64,000 nucleotides of DNA. Origin: Sinonovacula constricta. Taxonomy: Eukaryota > Mollusca > Bivalvia > Cardiida > Solecurtidae. The stretch spans positions 22,955,915 through 23,019,914 of the forward strand of contig CM017558.1 of assembly GCA_007844125.1 (NCBI GenBank), in the 5' to 3' direction. Made by a program: the position numbers and the translations under genes. The notes under the pieces were generated by a model that ran no database searches, had not been told where the DNA came from, and saw nothing but the letters and a program-made list of their open reading frames with translations. This document shows, piece after piece, positions 35,042 through 48,374 of this stretch. Each line of letters opens with the position of its first letter. Within the stretch, counting starts at the first letter, position 1.

Positions 35042-35406
35042 AAAGGTGGTATCCAACAGTTTGCCTATATTTAATACATGTAACAATATCTTACTGATCT
35101 TCTGGAGAATTCTAAAAATAGATATCAACGTCAGAGCCAAATACCTGGATGATCAATCATCATGTAACACGGTCCCAAAAGTAAGAGGTCACATGGTTTT
35201 CATATCTAATAATAAGTTAAAAATAGCTAACTCTGCAGCATAGAGCAAATATGAAAGTTTTTGTAATGACAAGTGGGGTGTTATCCTTTATTGTTCACGT
35301 GGATGTAGGGCACCAAAAACAGCATTTTTGCGGGACCTTTTCAAGTAACAATATTTTTTTTGTTCCCTAAGAAAAGAAAAATTGTCCAAACTGTTGGATA
35401 CAACAT
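35042..35406. mobile_element. Family T element
   Basis: Left end AAAGGTGGTATCCAACAGTTT, right end CAAACTGTTGGATACAACA followed by TTAA (35407-35410). Short internal copy of about 365 bases. Confidence 0.72.
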
Positions 35407-36460
35407 TTAAGATTCTTGTCTTCATTTTTAAGATTCTTGTCTTGATTTGAAATATTCAGTGAGAAAAAAAATGGGAAACTAACACCAATTAAGTATAATA
35501 TAACCTCATTTAGACTTAAAGGAGAAAGATTCACATCTTTTTAGATATAAAAGAAAAAAAAATAACATTCATAATAAAAAATATTTTTATTAATCATATT
35601 CTTAGTACAACAATGCTATAGCTACTTTTCCTAAGAAAATATCTATGAAGCATACTTATAATAATAAACATATTAACAAATGTTCAATTATAGTCAGTGC
35701 TCCAGAATTTTTACAAATTGTTCAGCTGCTTGTATGAGATTCCTCTATTTCCAAATATCATATAGGTGATCTTTCTATCTAAAACATAACTTATTGCATC
35801 ACAAATGTATCTAAATAAAACATTGTTCTGGCATACCAAATATACAAAATTAAGTCAATAAATAAACAGAGGAATTGTAAACACACTATGCGGTAAACAC
35901 TTTGATAATTCCATAAACACTTATTATTTTTTACATGATGTATGTTTAAATTGAACATTAATTTTTTACCAGTTCATAAATAGTTTAAAATGAAACAACC
36001 AGAATAAAGCAACTGCTTAAAATATAAGTGTAATAATCACACATACATAGTGAAAAATGGAATAAAAGCCTTGACACCAGACCAAAAGTTTTGAAGATTA
36101 TACAACAATATAAAACAATTCACCTTGATGGTCTAGAAAGAAATTAAACAGAAGGCCTACATATAGGAGGTGAAGCTTTTCCAAGCAGGTAGTACCCTGA
36201 GAGTCTTCAGCTGAAAAAAACAACACCATCATAACATGGTTAATATAAATAATGAAACAGTCAACATAACACAAAACAACTCATATCGAGGGCGTGAACT
36301 GTATACCGTATAAATGCTATATATAGAATGGAAATAATTCTGAACAATTTGACTAAGCTTTAAAGATTATGTCAAAAACGTTAAAATGTTTCAAAACAAA
36401 GCAAATCATTGTTTACAATGTGTAAATACTGATATTGCCAAATACCAATTTCTTTTCTTA

Positions 36461-37031
36461 GAATCTGACAGTTTATGTATATTAAATACAGGTAACAATA
36501 TATGTGTATGACTCCGATTTTTGGGTAGTTTGGGAAGACTTCCTGCATAAACTCATACTTTATACAAAGTAAAGATGATTCAAACTCTAGATGTACCCCA
36601 ATACCTCACTTGCAGGACAGTACAAACTGTGAAATAATAACCTTCAAATGTTTATTCTTTCCAAAATCTATCAATAAGCACTAAGAGGGTTTCTGACATC
36701 TGGGTGGATTACCCTGATAAGGATATAATGAGAGTAAGGAGTCACATGTTTTTTTTAGTTCAAACATAGTTAATTGTGTCAGATAGGAAATAGCTCTTTG
36801 TGATGACCAGTGGGATGTAATGCCTCAACTTTCACACTGATGATGGACATTAATAAAAGCATTTGTATTTGTATTTTGGGTTTTATGGCACACCGACACT
36901 TGATAGGTCATACGGCGCCAAATATATTAAAGTTTAATGACAATAAAATTATTTGATAGGATCTTTTAAGGTAATATTTTTTTATTTTTTTTTGAGAAAA
37001 ATCAATTGGACCAAAGGATCAGATACCACCT
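36461..37031. mobile_element. Family T element
   Basis: Starts GAATCTGACAGTTTATG and ends GGATCAGATACCACC followed by TTAA. It contains an insertion near 36860-36960 (GGGTTTTATGGCACACCGACA), also seen at 5090-5120 as GGGTTTAACAGCACACTGACA, so a further repeat family is nested here. Confidence 0.65.
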
Positions 37032-38622
37032 TTAAAAGAGGAAGCTTGAAGCTTATTTAACTTTTCTAATCAGTGCAATTTTTTAGCACATTAGCAGTCT
37101 GCACTATGGTAAGTTTTATTAAAAGTGGTTCACATTCAATACAGGAATATTGACACAGTCTGAGTACAACAGCAAACAAATAAGGTATGTAAACAATTTA
37201 TTTACAATAGATGATGACATGCTATGATAATGTGAGTTTGGTAATATGAAGTAATATAATAATTTGTATTAGAAGGTTAATAAAACAATTTAATGACTCC
37301 TTTGATATGTTGCTGCCTTGCCTATAACACTCAATGAGGGTAAATATTCCAAAAATAGATTACATTGATGGAATTTTACAACATTAAAAATGGAAAAAAA
37401 AAGACATACATTGATGAAATGACTGAACAAACTGTGTGCTCTTCTTTATCATACAACATTATAATATTGCTATAGCACAAATCCGTTTCTGTCAACATGT
37501 GAGATAAAGATAGCATTGATCAGTCCTGTTCTTCCATAGCATGTTACAAAAAATTCCATAAATTCTATAATTCACCATGTGTGACCTGTTTATATTAGAT
37601 AGACACCAAAACAGCCACTATTTCCAAAGTTTATGTTTTAAAAACAAGAAAATGGCAGTTATAATTTCAAGTGAAGTAGTTCAAACAGCAGGGTGGTTGC
37701 ACAATATGTTATCATGTCTGACTAATTAAGCTGGTTATCTTTTGAATTACCTGCAAAACACTGTTGTTATTTATTCCTGTTACAGAGCCCAAGATAAGAA
37801 GAGAACACGTCTGTTAACTCCTTTATTTCCCTGCTTAACTTTCATACCTGGTACTTATTAGAATCATCCTGCCAACTCCTTTATTTGTTCTCCATATCAT
37901 TTTATACTATATACTATGCTATATTTTATACTATATATTTTATATATATATTAGAATCGGCATAATATGACAATTCTAATGAGTAGCCACACGGAAATAT
38001 AAAATCAGTCTGTTTTCTCTTATCCTTAAGCTTTGCTGTTTACTGGCCCATTATAAGTTCATTTTGATAAAACAGCAGGTGACTAATGATCAGTGGGGGG
38101 GCCTCAGCTCAGATAACATTGTAAGATTAACAAGAAAAAGGCTTGTAACAAGTGAACATTTGAAATCAGTACATGTAAATGTACTTAAATAAACTATGTT
38201 AGACATCACCTGCACAACAAAAAAGTTATATATTGATACTTTTAAAAGAACATTCTACTTTTATTCAAAATTCACCCTCCTATGAACAAATAGTTAAATT
38301 CAATTGTAGCCCAAAATAGTCTGTACTTGTAACAGTACCCGTAATGTCTTGCTTTTTGTTATTGCTTGCTTAAAAATATAAAGTTCTGAAGAAACGTTGC
38401 ATAAATTTTGTGCTTATGAGTGAAACATCGGATATATTTTGTGCTTTTGAGAACTTTGCTTAGAAATAAAAAGTCACAATATATCTACAATATATATATA
38501 TACACATGTAAAACAGACTGTATCAAACTAAATTAAAAAGAAGGGTCAGTATATCCTTTCTGATTTTATATTTATAACAATTTTTATCAAAGGACTTGTA
38601 TTTAAAGAGCATAAGACTGTGC

Positions 38623-38756
38623 TTACTTTTTCACACCAATGAATTCGACCTTCTTTCCTGTCTTCTTCAACGTTTCTAGGAGTTCATCTGAGCTTAGACT
38701 GGACGTCACCGTAACTATCTGTGTTTCCAGATTGGCATCTATGTTGCCGCTCTCAA
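38623..38756 (-). CDS. Atox1: ATOX1 exon 3
   Basis: This 134-nt terminal coding exon encodes VESGNIDANLETQ through KKVEFIGVKK and a TAA stop. It includes the conserved Lys of the TGKK loop that neighbours the copper site in the family. Confidence 0.93.
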
Positions 38757-41700
38757 CTGTAAGTGTAAATGTTGGGCATACATTTTTATTGCATATTTCA
38801 CCAGGTAATTACTACCCCAGCACTGGTTCTACCCAGGAAGTGAACAGCCTAGAGGGAAAGTGCTTGTTTTACAATTAATTAAAAAAAATTTTTTAACTAC
38901 ATGTACTTTGACTTTGACAATTGCACTTATAGATGTATCAGTAACACACGTTAACTGCATGTCTGTCCAATGGTAGTTTGATAGAAGTAATGGAAATAAT
39001 AACCTTGAAGTTATGGCTGAGACACAGAAAATAGGCCCAACAAACTGACAGACAGTGTGACTGTTATATGCTGACCTTCAGGGACATAAAAATAAAGTCA
39101 CACACACACACAATGACAAATTATTTAAATGCAGAACATAGGTTGATAACCGATTCCTGTAAGTGTAAAAGCTAAGTTACTTTAAATTCAATAGATGCCA
39201 TATGTATCTTTAAAAAAATATTTCTTGTTTTACTCACCCCCTTGTTTCTCCAAGACCCGTTTAGCTGCCCCTGAACAGCCTCCACAGGTCATCTCCATCT
39301 TAAACTCATAAGTCTGCAACAGATTGAACCAAACAACTCAGTGAAATTCATTCAATGAAAGAACTTTCTTTGTTTTTTACTTGATTAACCCATCAACAGT
39401 ATTTCAGTTATTTGAAGGTGTCCACTTGATGCAGATATAGTGCTGGCTTCACTGTGCATAGCATTAAATAAATACTTGACATGATACCAAATCTGACATG
39501 AAAGTCACATAATCCTGACACCAGGCAAACCAGTTGTGGAATTACTCTTATGTTTACTTGAACATTAGCAAGGGAGCTGCTACCACTACCATTTTTAACT
39601 ACTTTGGTATGGCGCAACCCGGGATCCAACTCGGGTTTTCCATACCTGGAGCTGACGCTCTACTACAAGGTCGAGTATATGATAGATTTTATAACAGAAG
39701 CAAAATCAAAGTATAAAAGTCTTTTTATTTTGTAATAAACATGCCTATAACTAGAGAGCCATCATTCTCATGATCATTCCAAGCCCCAGAAGATACTTGG
39801 TCAAAATATTCAATAATTTTTAAAGCTTATCAATTACTTATGGCACTTATCAAAGTGATTTCATTGAGATTAGTCCATGAAAAAACTAGCAATTGGTATG
39901 CAGAAAACACATTTTTAACAACCTCATAATATAATAAGTCCAATTTCACTCACATACATGCTATTTATAATACACATAGGCTTTAAATTACCCCTTAGAA
40001 ACCAAAAATAATGGGATTTAAAGCTGATTTTGTGCACATTTGCTACTAGGGTAATGAGGGTGTGTGTGTAAGTTTTGTTTTCTGAAATGCCAGAGATGCA
40101 TTCTGACATGTTTCTGGACCAAAACACACTTTTACTATATATTTTTAAAAAATGAATTTATATATATTTTTTAAGTACAAGGTAAGTTTGGGGAATTTTT
40201 AGTGGGAGCATGGGGTGCCATCCTCCTTTTAAATTGCTTGTGATATGTACTGGAGTTGAAATATGCATCATGCCCTAAGAGATGCATTATTGTTCATTAA
40301 CAAAGTAGTATCTGTCTGAGCAAAAAATAAAAAAATAAATGCAAATTTGAACAGCTGTTACCAAGTTGCCTTAAGGCAGTCAGATTTACTCCGATACCTA
40401 TCTGTAGCACCCAGTACAACTCTAACGATGAATAGCAGTTATCTGTTATTATAATACATGTAACTAGAGATGGTATGTGTGCTGATTCAATAGGAAAAGA
40501 GATCTAGGTGATATGTATATCTGCATGTATAATTTTTTTTACATGGTACAATGATGCATAACAGAGCTTGAAATCTTCTTTCATAAAAATGTGTAGGGAG
40601 ACTGGGGAAAGCCATTCATATAAAAAGTCACTTTAGCGGTGATTTGTAATAAGCTATGAGCAGTATGGCATTTATAGATATTTAAGGTGGTATCTTACAC
40701 ATTTAGCCAGAAATAATAAAAATAATAAAAATGCTAATAATGTATGGTTTACATGAAAACTGTTGCTAAAAGTTGCATGCTGTTGTCCTAGATTTGTGTG
40801 GGAGGTGACATGTAATGCCAAACAAATAGTTTTCACCTGTGTTTATTTTGCAAATGTTTCTTATTTTAGAAACAGCCACCAGCAGTTTAGAACCAGAACA
40901 AAAAATCATTAATTAAGTTATTTGTACATTATGAGAGTTACACATACTCTACATATGTTTGCAGTATGTATTTTAAGGCACAGTAATTAAATTAGTATTG
41001 CATTTCAATTAAATGCATTATGGTTTTAGTGACCAATTAAGATCTCCATGACCTCATTCTTTATATATTAAAAAAAGATATTTCCCTTATTGTTCCTTTG
41101 AATTAAAAAAAGCTTTTTGTGACATCTACATAACACATACATACATTTGAAATCAGTATCTTGACCTTTTTACAATGAGACATTAATGCCACATCCAATT
41201 ATAAAAGGGAAAAACAGTTTATTTGTCAATTAAATTTACAAAATGTTGTATTCATTGTGAAAATGTCACACTTTTTTTGGCTTACAAAATTATTTTATAT
41301 ATTGTTTAATTAATTTATTATTAATTCAAACAAAGGGATTTAATTAACCAATTATCGATTCATGTCATACCTTTGTTTATAATGAAACTTAACAAAATGT
41401 TGCATAAACATACACACAGACACAAATCTTTCATGGGGGAATTTGGAAAATTCATAGAAGGATTCTGTCCGTCTTGGAAAATTAACAGGTGAGATCCTGC
41501 CCACCTATGCTAAAATGATTGCAAGGGATTTCATTCAGCGGTGTGAGGTCGATTTTGTCCTGCCCCCATGTACACAATACAAACTTTGTCTGGCTGTGTT
41601 AACAGTGGTATCCGACAGTTTGCCTACATCTTATATATGTAACCATATCTAAATAAGAACAATTGAAATTCCTGCTAAAAATGGACATTTGTCACAGCGG

Positions 41701-42279
41701 ATGAGGTGGATAAACTAAAACATTAGTCGTCACATGGTTTAAAAATAGCTAAATGGCAGTTTGGCTCCGCTCAGATAGGAAATACATTTTTGTAATGACG
41801 ATTGTGGCGTTATGGTTCATTTTTCTGACAGGTGTACGATACGATCGAATAAACAGCATTTTACGAGATCTGTTCAGATAACAATGGTTTACTTTGATAT
41901 ATAATGAAAATTGTTAAGTTCAAACTGGAGGATACCACCTTTAATGGAGCTTTTTGACTTGTCTCCATTAACCCTGACCAGATGCTACATTTTACCAAGC
42001 TTGTCACCTAGACTTAACTGCTTTAACTGACTATTTATAACACCCAAAATAAACAGTCAATAAATAAATAGTACATTGGGTCGACATAACTGGTGACTGA
42101 CATTCAATAAATCATACTTTTAATTTACATCTCATTGATCAATTGCCGATCGGGATAACTTAATACTTATCCTACGAAATGGTAGAAAATTTAATAGGAT
42201 GAATTAATCATAATCTCATTTTAAAAGGAAGATCTATATGGTATACGAAGTAAACTAATGTATGACATACCTGTGACAT
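38623..42279 (-). CDS. Atox1: ATOX1-like copper chaperone (three exons)
   Basis: This is a cytosolic copper carrier that delivers Cu(I) to the secretory-pathway copper ATPases. The exons are 42271-42279 (MSQ), 39238-39313 and 38623-38756, with phases 0 and 1, giving 72 residues against 68 in human ATOX1. The metal site MTCGGC is intact in exon 2 (TYEFKMEMTCGGCSGAAK), and the C-terminal half carries LLETLKKTGKKVEFIG, close to the human LATLKKTGKTVSYLG. Donors are GTATGT and GTGAGT; acceptors are TTGCAG and TTACAG. The nine-base first coding exon was found by the in-phase ATG-TCA-CAG before a good donor. Intron 1 of about 3 kb holds SINE-D and family T copies. The upstream region was not examined for metal-response elements. 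Confidence 0.93.
39238..39313 (-). CDS. Atox1: ATOX1 exon 2 with MTCGGC copper site
   Basis: This 76-nt exon encodes the copper-binding loop MTCGGC and first helix, ending KRVLEKQGG. The acceptor is GTTGCAG and the donor GTGAGT; it ends in phase 1. Confidence 0.93.
39385..39690 (-). mobile_element. SINE-D copy in ATOX1 intron 1
   Basis: CATCAACAGTATTTCAGTTA at the left and TGGAGCTGACGCTCTACTAC at the right; diverged from the copy at 43925-44205. Confidence 0.7.
41603..41940. mobile_element. Family T element in ATOX1 intron 1
   Basis: CAGTGGTATCCGACAGTTTG to CAAACTGGAGGATACCACC, with TTAA directly at both sides (41599-41602, 41941-41944). A clean small copy of 338 bases. Confidence 0.78.
42271..42279 (-). 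CDS. Atox1: ATOX1 coding exon 1 (MSQ)
   Basis: Nine coding bases, ATG TCA CAG, are followed by GTATGTCAT. They join in phase 0 to the exon at 39313. The 5' UTR probably continues upstream (higher coordinates). Confidence 0.75.
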
Positions 42280-43060
42280 ATTTGTTCCTGATTACTATCG
42301 ACACAAGTGCAGAACAAACAAAATGCAGCGGTACCGAAATATGCAGTCCTTACAGATTGGGGAATTCCCAGTTATACACGTATGAGTATCTCACACCACA
42401 ATAAAACGCAATGCAATACACATGTGTGTCTCATACCACATTTATACTCACGCCGTAACACGGAAGTGCATCGTATTAAACATAGCGCTGTATACGTGGC
42501 AGAGAAAATGAGAAACCTATTTAGGCATGACATGGATTTTGCGATGTAAAAAGGTTTTGCATAAATGTTTGCATGGAAATCCTTAGTTATAACACTTTAT
42601 GCAACCTCGAAATCAGAGATGGGCGCCATTTTCAAAACGGCCACATTTTCAGCCTTCAGAATCCATTTATGTGGCCAAATTAGTTATATTTTACCAACAT
42701 ATATTAAATATTACCGTTGTATTGTAAATATAATAATATATCATTTTTACCTTCCCCATTAGTTATCCTACTAAATCTGACCATCTAAATTTAGTTTTAA
42801 AAGAAATTTTAATGAAAATGAATAAAACAAATAAACATTTAGTCACAGCGACCCTAATCCTATTCACAATCTTCATATTCATATTCCTAACAGTCATCTA
42901 CCTACTAGTACATAACCTGAGCATCGTTTGATGCCGATTGAAATACATATTCTATTTCTAGTCACAGTGACCTTGGCCTTACCACGAAATATTCATGTAC
43001 TTGGAAAAACAATGACTAAGACCTATGGATGTTTGGCCTACTACTCTGTTGAAAAATTTT
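42280..43060. other. ATOX1 upstream region
   Basis: No conserved gene. GTCACAGCGACC (about 42843) and GTCACAGTGACC (about 42962) bracket a stretch of about 110 bases of C-rich hydrophobic-coding character. Confidence 0.45.
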
Positions 43061-43068
43061 GTGTTTAA

Positions 43069-43685
43069 AGGTGGTATTCAGCAGTTTGGACCAATTCCTT
43101 TTTTTTCCCAAATAACCTGTGTAATTGAAGCATAAATCTTCTCTCGTCCTTGCAAACAGGTATTTCCTGTCTGAGTAAAGCTGCACAGATAGCTATTTTA
43201 AACTCAGAAAACCATGTGACAACTTACTTTGGAGATTAAATTATTATAGCAATTCGGGTTATCCGCTGACATTGATATCTATTATTTCTCAAAAATCACT
43301 ATGGGATGGGATGGGATTAGCCGGCATTTTTTTCCGATACTGCGCAGCAACATTTCTATCATTATAGCATAGGGGCACTTAAGAGGTGCCCAGGGACTGA
43401 ACCCGGCCAGTCCATTATACTGACACCGACGTGTCAGGCGCAATGCTGTCCCCTTAGCCCCAAGCATTAGGAGAAAATCACTATGATACTTATTACTTGA
43501 TATGGAAAAAATTAACAATTTAAGAGATAGTCTTTTTTGCTATCTTTTAATGTCTAACAATAAAGATAGTGATAAAAATCGTCTTTTTGGACAAAAGTAG
43601 GATTTTATGCAGAAATTATTCCCAAAATCAGTGGTAAGATATTGTAACATGTGTTTTATATAGGCAAACTGTCGGATACCACCTT
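43069..43685. mobile_element. Family T element carrying a truncated SINE-A
   Basis: TTAA then AGGTGGTATTCAGCAGTTTG at the left and CAAACTGTCGGATACCACC at the right; the right flank is TTCA. SINE-A4 sits at 43304-43473. Confidence 0.72.
43304..43473 (-). mobile_element. SINE-A4, 5'-truncated
   Basis: Lacks the tRNA head. Flanked by the exact 12-base repeat AAAATCACTATG (43292-43303, 43474-43485), which marks insertion by target-primed reverse transcription. Confidence 0.88.
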
Positions 43686-43924
43686 TCAGTTGCTTTTTAA
43701 CTACTTTTAGATCAACAGCCACATATATCTCTGAACTGTGCTTGTCATGTGCATACAAGCCATAAACAGCAAACTAATTGGTCTGATTGGTGCACTTATT
43801 AAAATACATATCATATGAAATGTGGACTTTGAAGTTCTAGGCGTTATATATCTCGTCTTTACGGAGACCAAGATGTGATTAGAGGCCCAGAAAATTTTGT
43901 TTGTAAAGAGAATTTGCTTTGTAA

Positions 43925-44205
43925 GAGTTTGCTTGTTTATTGGGTTTATCTTCCCACCAACAGTATTTCAGTTATCAGGAGACGGTGTCCACTTGAAGCA
44001 GATATAGTGCTGCCTTCACGGTGAGTAGCATGCCGTGAGCACCTGGTATAATACCACACCCAGTCACATTATCCTGACACCGGGCCAACCAGTCGTGGAT
44101 CTAGCCTTATATTTGCCACTTTGGTATAACGTGGCCCGGGATCAAACCCACGGCCTCCTGAACCTGGAGCTGAAGCTCTACTGATTGCGCTACCAGGTCC
44201 GGATT
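43925..44205 (-). mobile_element. SINE-D, tRNA-derived, full copy
   Basis: Read on the minus strand it begins CCGGACCTGGTAGCGCAATC (Pol III A-box-like) and has a B-box-like GGTTTGATCCC; the tail contains CTGAAATACTGTTGGTGGGA. A second copy lies at 39385-39690 and fragments at 8730-8830, 23850-23940 and 32695-32760. Confidence 0.75.
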
Positions 44206-45860
44206 GTTAAAGAGTAAAACAAAATGAACATATTTCCCCTTAGTATTCAATTAACTTATCAATAAACATTTAAAATGAATTTAAGTTGGTCATCCAACAA
44301 ACAATGACAGGGTTGAAAAAAGAACATTTAAGGTAATGATCACTGACTTTATTTATTCATAACTAAGTCATACAAGTGAACATTCAAACTGCTAAGTATC
44401 AATACATTGAACATAAATATATCCAACTATATCATTTGTTATAAATTGTTCCATAGGTATCTGTAGAATAATTTTTTTTTTTTTGAAAAGCATTCTTAGG
44501 AAAATATATTTAATATTTGTTATTTAGTTAATATATGGTTTGAATACAGCCGAGACAATAAGGACTTCCGTTAATGTGATGATCTGTTTAACAGAATGCC
44601 AGTGTGTGCGATATTTCAAGTACAATTTCTCTTGTATTCATAATGAAAAAAAATCTTATTCTACTTTTGAAGCAATTGTTAAACGTCTATATATTGGCAG
44701 AATAATCGTATCACTGTAAAATCTAATGAGTTATATATAAATTATAAGAATTTTTTTTTATTTGACCTTTCATGGCAATTTTTGGTGTAATTATTACTTA
44801 TTTACTTGCCATTTTACAAAGTTGCAGAAAGTCAAAGGTTTTGAAAGAGTCCTGTCAAACAACCATTATGACCTGTGTTATGTATGCACTTTTGTAATTA
44901 ACACTTGATATATAAGTACACAATCAACTTTTCTTTTTTTTTAAAAATACATGGTATTTTACAGTTTGCTGCACGCTATTACATAGTCATCACTGATACT
45001 GTGAGTAAATTGTTTGTTATAGACACATATTACAATTTTCATCAATTGTGGTTATACCTAGACATTAGTCTCAGGGTCTCCTACACCAAAATAATGTAGT
45101 CATAAATGCCACAAATGTATCTCTGAAATATATTAAAAAACAACAACAAAAACAATGTTTGTTATAGTCAGTTTTCACACAATATCCCACTAATCATTAT
45201 GGTGAAAAGAATTTGGATAAACCAAAACTTTGCTTTGCTAATTACTGGAAGTAATGTGGACTGGATGAGACTGAGGTAGAATGCTTGTTAATTCCTGCCC
45301 TTTGTCAGTAAAACAATGTTGCCAGATACCAACGACCAATCAATGCTGCTGAAATGAACGAAAGGCAAGCATTACACAACTTGATTATGAACAAGGTAAC
45401 GATGCAGCTAAGTACTGCTTAGAGAGACATCTTTTGACTTTTCCATCAGAAGTAACGTCCGCAGGGCAGAGATTAGGGCATGGTCGAGATAAGGGCAGCA
45501 TGTCGCACAGCTGCTTGTAACAGGGCGCTACAAAAAAGGGAATGGCGCAGCGCTACAGTGAAAATGGCTAGCGGAAACACTATAATGCCATAATTATGTT
45601 GTTTTTTTTAAATAATTTGGCGACAATAATATCCATAGAGGTTCCCGGTAATTTGGGTGCACATGTGACGATAATATGCCACATCAGGTAAAATTGACAA
45701 TATTTTCCACTGGAAGTACATACAAAGTAATCTGAACATATTTTTTTCTGAGGTTATACAACACTGAGCTGAAATTCTTCAGACAATTCTTCAAAATCTG
45801 ATTGGTTGGTTTCAATGTTATTTAAAACTTGATCAACAGGATCTATGAGTCATTAAATGT

Positions 45861-46205
45861 AACCATTTACTTGCTGGAAACACCATAAAGATTGGGGTTA
45901 TTTTATTTTATTGAAGTGAATGGTGTTTCCAGCAGTAAAGGGTTAGTGTCAAGGTTTTCAAACAGCACCAGCTGCAAAAAATATAATTTTTAAAACACTT
46001 TACTTCATAGCTATCCATTAGCAAATAATTGTGAATATTTTTTACCCATAAACAGCATGAAAACTTGGGAGTTGCTTAGCCTATGGTTAAAACATAGGAA
46101 AACATATTTCACACACTTTAACCATTTATATTCTGGAAACACAATTTAACACAATAACATAAAACACAACCCACCCCAAAGGTGTTTCCAGCAAGTAAAG
46201 GGTTA
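45861..46205. repeat. Two inverted-repeat hairpins sharing one arm sequence
   Basis: AACCATTTACTTGCTGGAAA (45861) pairs with TTTCCAGCAGTAAAGGGTTA (45926-45945). A second hairpin has arms at 46119-46142 and 46181-46205 with the same GGTGTTTCCAGCA...TAAAGGGTTA. Located just past the 3' end of ANAPC10. Confidence 0.75.
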
Positions 46206-46233
46206 GGAGAACACTAAGATTTTAAAGCTAGAA

Positions 46234-46498
46234 CTATCTCAAATACGCTCGCATGTTATACTCTAGGCTTGTGAACTGTGGATACTTCTGTACTGGGGAT
46301 CTGATTTTGATCCTTCGAACATGTGTGTCTCTTCCATTCTGATGGTTTGATAGAATAGCTATCTGAATCATGAATGTTCGTATTGGTTTGCTGTTGTGAT
46401 CCCGCAGAGGTACGCAGATCCACCCTATTGGCTCACTCAGCTCTATCTGCTCAACCTCCGCCAGATCATTAAAGTGACTTCCAGCTCGAATGGAAACC
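46234..46498 (-). CDS. Anapc10: ANAPC10 exon 3
   Basis: Encodes VSIRAGSHFNDL to the stop. The acceptor is TACTTTCAG. It carries NHQNGRDTHVRRIKI, the family signature. Confidence 0.97.
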
Positions 46499-48326
46499 CT
46501 GAAAGTAAACAATGAAAAAGTTTTATTGTACTTTCACAGGAGCTTAGTGCAAATTTGTGGTATTCTGCTCTCAATAATTTATGACAGTTTTTTTATATGG
46601 ATGTTTGAACACTGTACATAAGTAGGCACTTAAAACAAGTTTCAAATGATTAATTTGCATACACACTGTATAATAACAATAGTCACATGAACAAACTTTA
46701 AAAAAAGAGCTCAGACACCTTTACATTTTTCTGCAAACATTGCCAAATATTATAGTTAATACCAAAGTTTGATTGATATGTTTGTGGTTTAACTTAAAGA
46801 TTTATTCCAGCAAGAATATACTATTGTATTTTTGTTATTATAAAATAATGTAATAAACAAGATAATTGATTATTTATTTGAGGCCCCTCACTAATGGGAG
46901 TGGCTTTATCTGTGAAGGTAACTTGCATGATTACATCCTCTTACACAGTAGAATAATTACAGTACCTCTGTCAAAGGCTCACAGTATTAAGGGTCATGTG
47001 ACTCAGTATGACATCAGGTTAAACATGCATTACGAAATAGTAGAAAAAAAAGGAGCTACACACTAAGCTTGTCAAAGTTAAGCAGAATAAAGATGACCCA
47101 TTTGAATATTGTTAAATTAAATTTGAGTTATTTATTTATTTTGTTTCAGCATCTGTCTGTATGTTTTACATTATATGCTGTTGTTGTTTACATTCATTAG
47201 TTATGTGCCTTGCATAAAAAGTACAGAAAATAATTCCATAAAAAAATAATTCCATAGTTATCGCAAAATTGTCCATGTAATCTGACATTTTCAGAACAAA
47301 CCAAAAAACCCTTATAATTTAAACATCAATACTATAATATACAAGAAGCTCCAACACAGTATTAACATTTTTACCTATGTTGCGTCAAGAATGGTCATGA
47401 GCCTGTTGCAGAGGAATATATGAGAGTAACAAATGACAACTGTATAGGACGATGGTATGATTGATCTATCTGCATTTTGGACCAGGCCTAATTTCTATAC
47501 ACACAACAGCTCTGTTGTATAGCCTTTATAATCTATGGGGAGCGACAAAATCTCAATATTCACATGCACAGAGATGGATTTACCTTGAAGTCTACAGTAT
47601 TTTTGCCCTTCCGATCCTTTTTATCTACCTCACTAGCCTCTATTCCCTTAAAAACTGTGAATGCTATTAGTATATAAATGAAAGAAATATTGCTGGATTT
47701 TAAGTTAATCTTTAACATGTTTTTTAAAAGAGTCTTATTGAGGGCAACACGACTATATTATAAGCGGTAAATTTATTATCATAAAATATAGGCCATATTG
47801 TACATGCTACATACATTTTTCAGGTAGGCTGATTATCATTTCGATTACTTCTGGCAACATTTTTCTCCATATTGTCTCTTTACTAAAGAGTAAAAAGAGT
47901 ATGACACTCTGTATCTATACATATATATTTTCTTATGACAAACATAATAGAAATAACTGTCCTAGAGATGCACACAAACATTTTGGACACACCTTCTATA
48001 CAATGTACAATCTCACCTATTTGGTGTATAGCTTTCATCTGCCTTATAATCTGTGTAGATGCATACATCTTGGACAGTTGTTTTCCTGCGAAACTGAATG
48101 TTCACCAGGTGAGGTTGGGGACCATCTGACTGCCAGTACGAGTCATATGATTCATCTCTCAGTTGCTCCACACCAAATCCTGCAATGTACATCAAACTTT
48201 ATGCCAAAAAAAGTATTGACTTCGAATTTGGCATATAATGGTTTCTAAATGATTATTTCAACAAAATACATTTTCCAATTTACATTTATAATTAAGTAAC
48301 AGTTCTAATAGTTGTGAAGTAATGAT

Positions 48327-48374
<48 letters not shown>

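Larger units (their letters stand above)
30651..38622. other. Gene-poor, repeat-rich stretch
   Basis: Holds SINE-B fragments, two family T elements and simple AT repeats. The 31000-31550 part is less AT-rich and reads ACATGGCGCCCGTGCTGC on the minus strand, which might be a start site of an unseen transcript, but the frame stops after 14 codons. No conserved exon was recognised. Confidence 0.5.

Noticed and set aside
48328..48373. CRISPR-like array
   Set aside because: It is a simple (GACA)n microsatellite; the window is animal DNA and no array with spacers is present.
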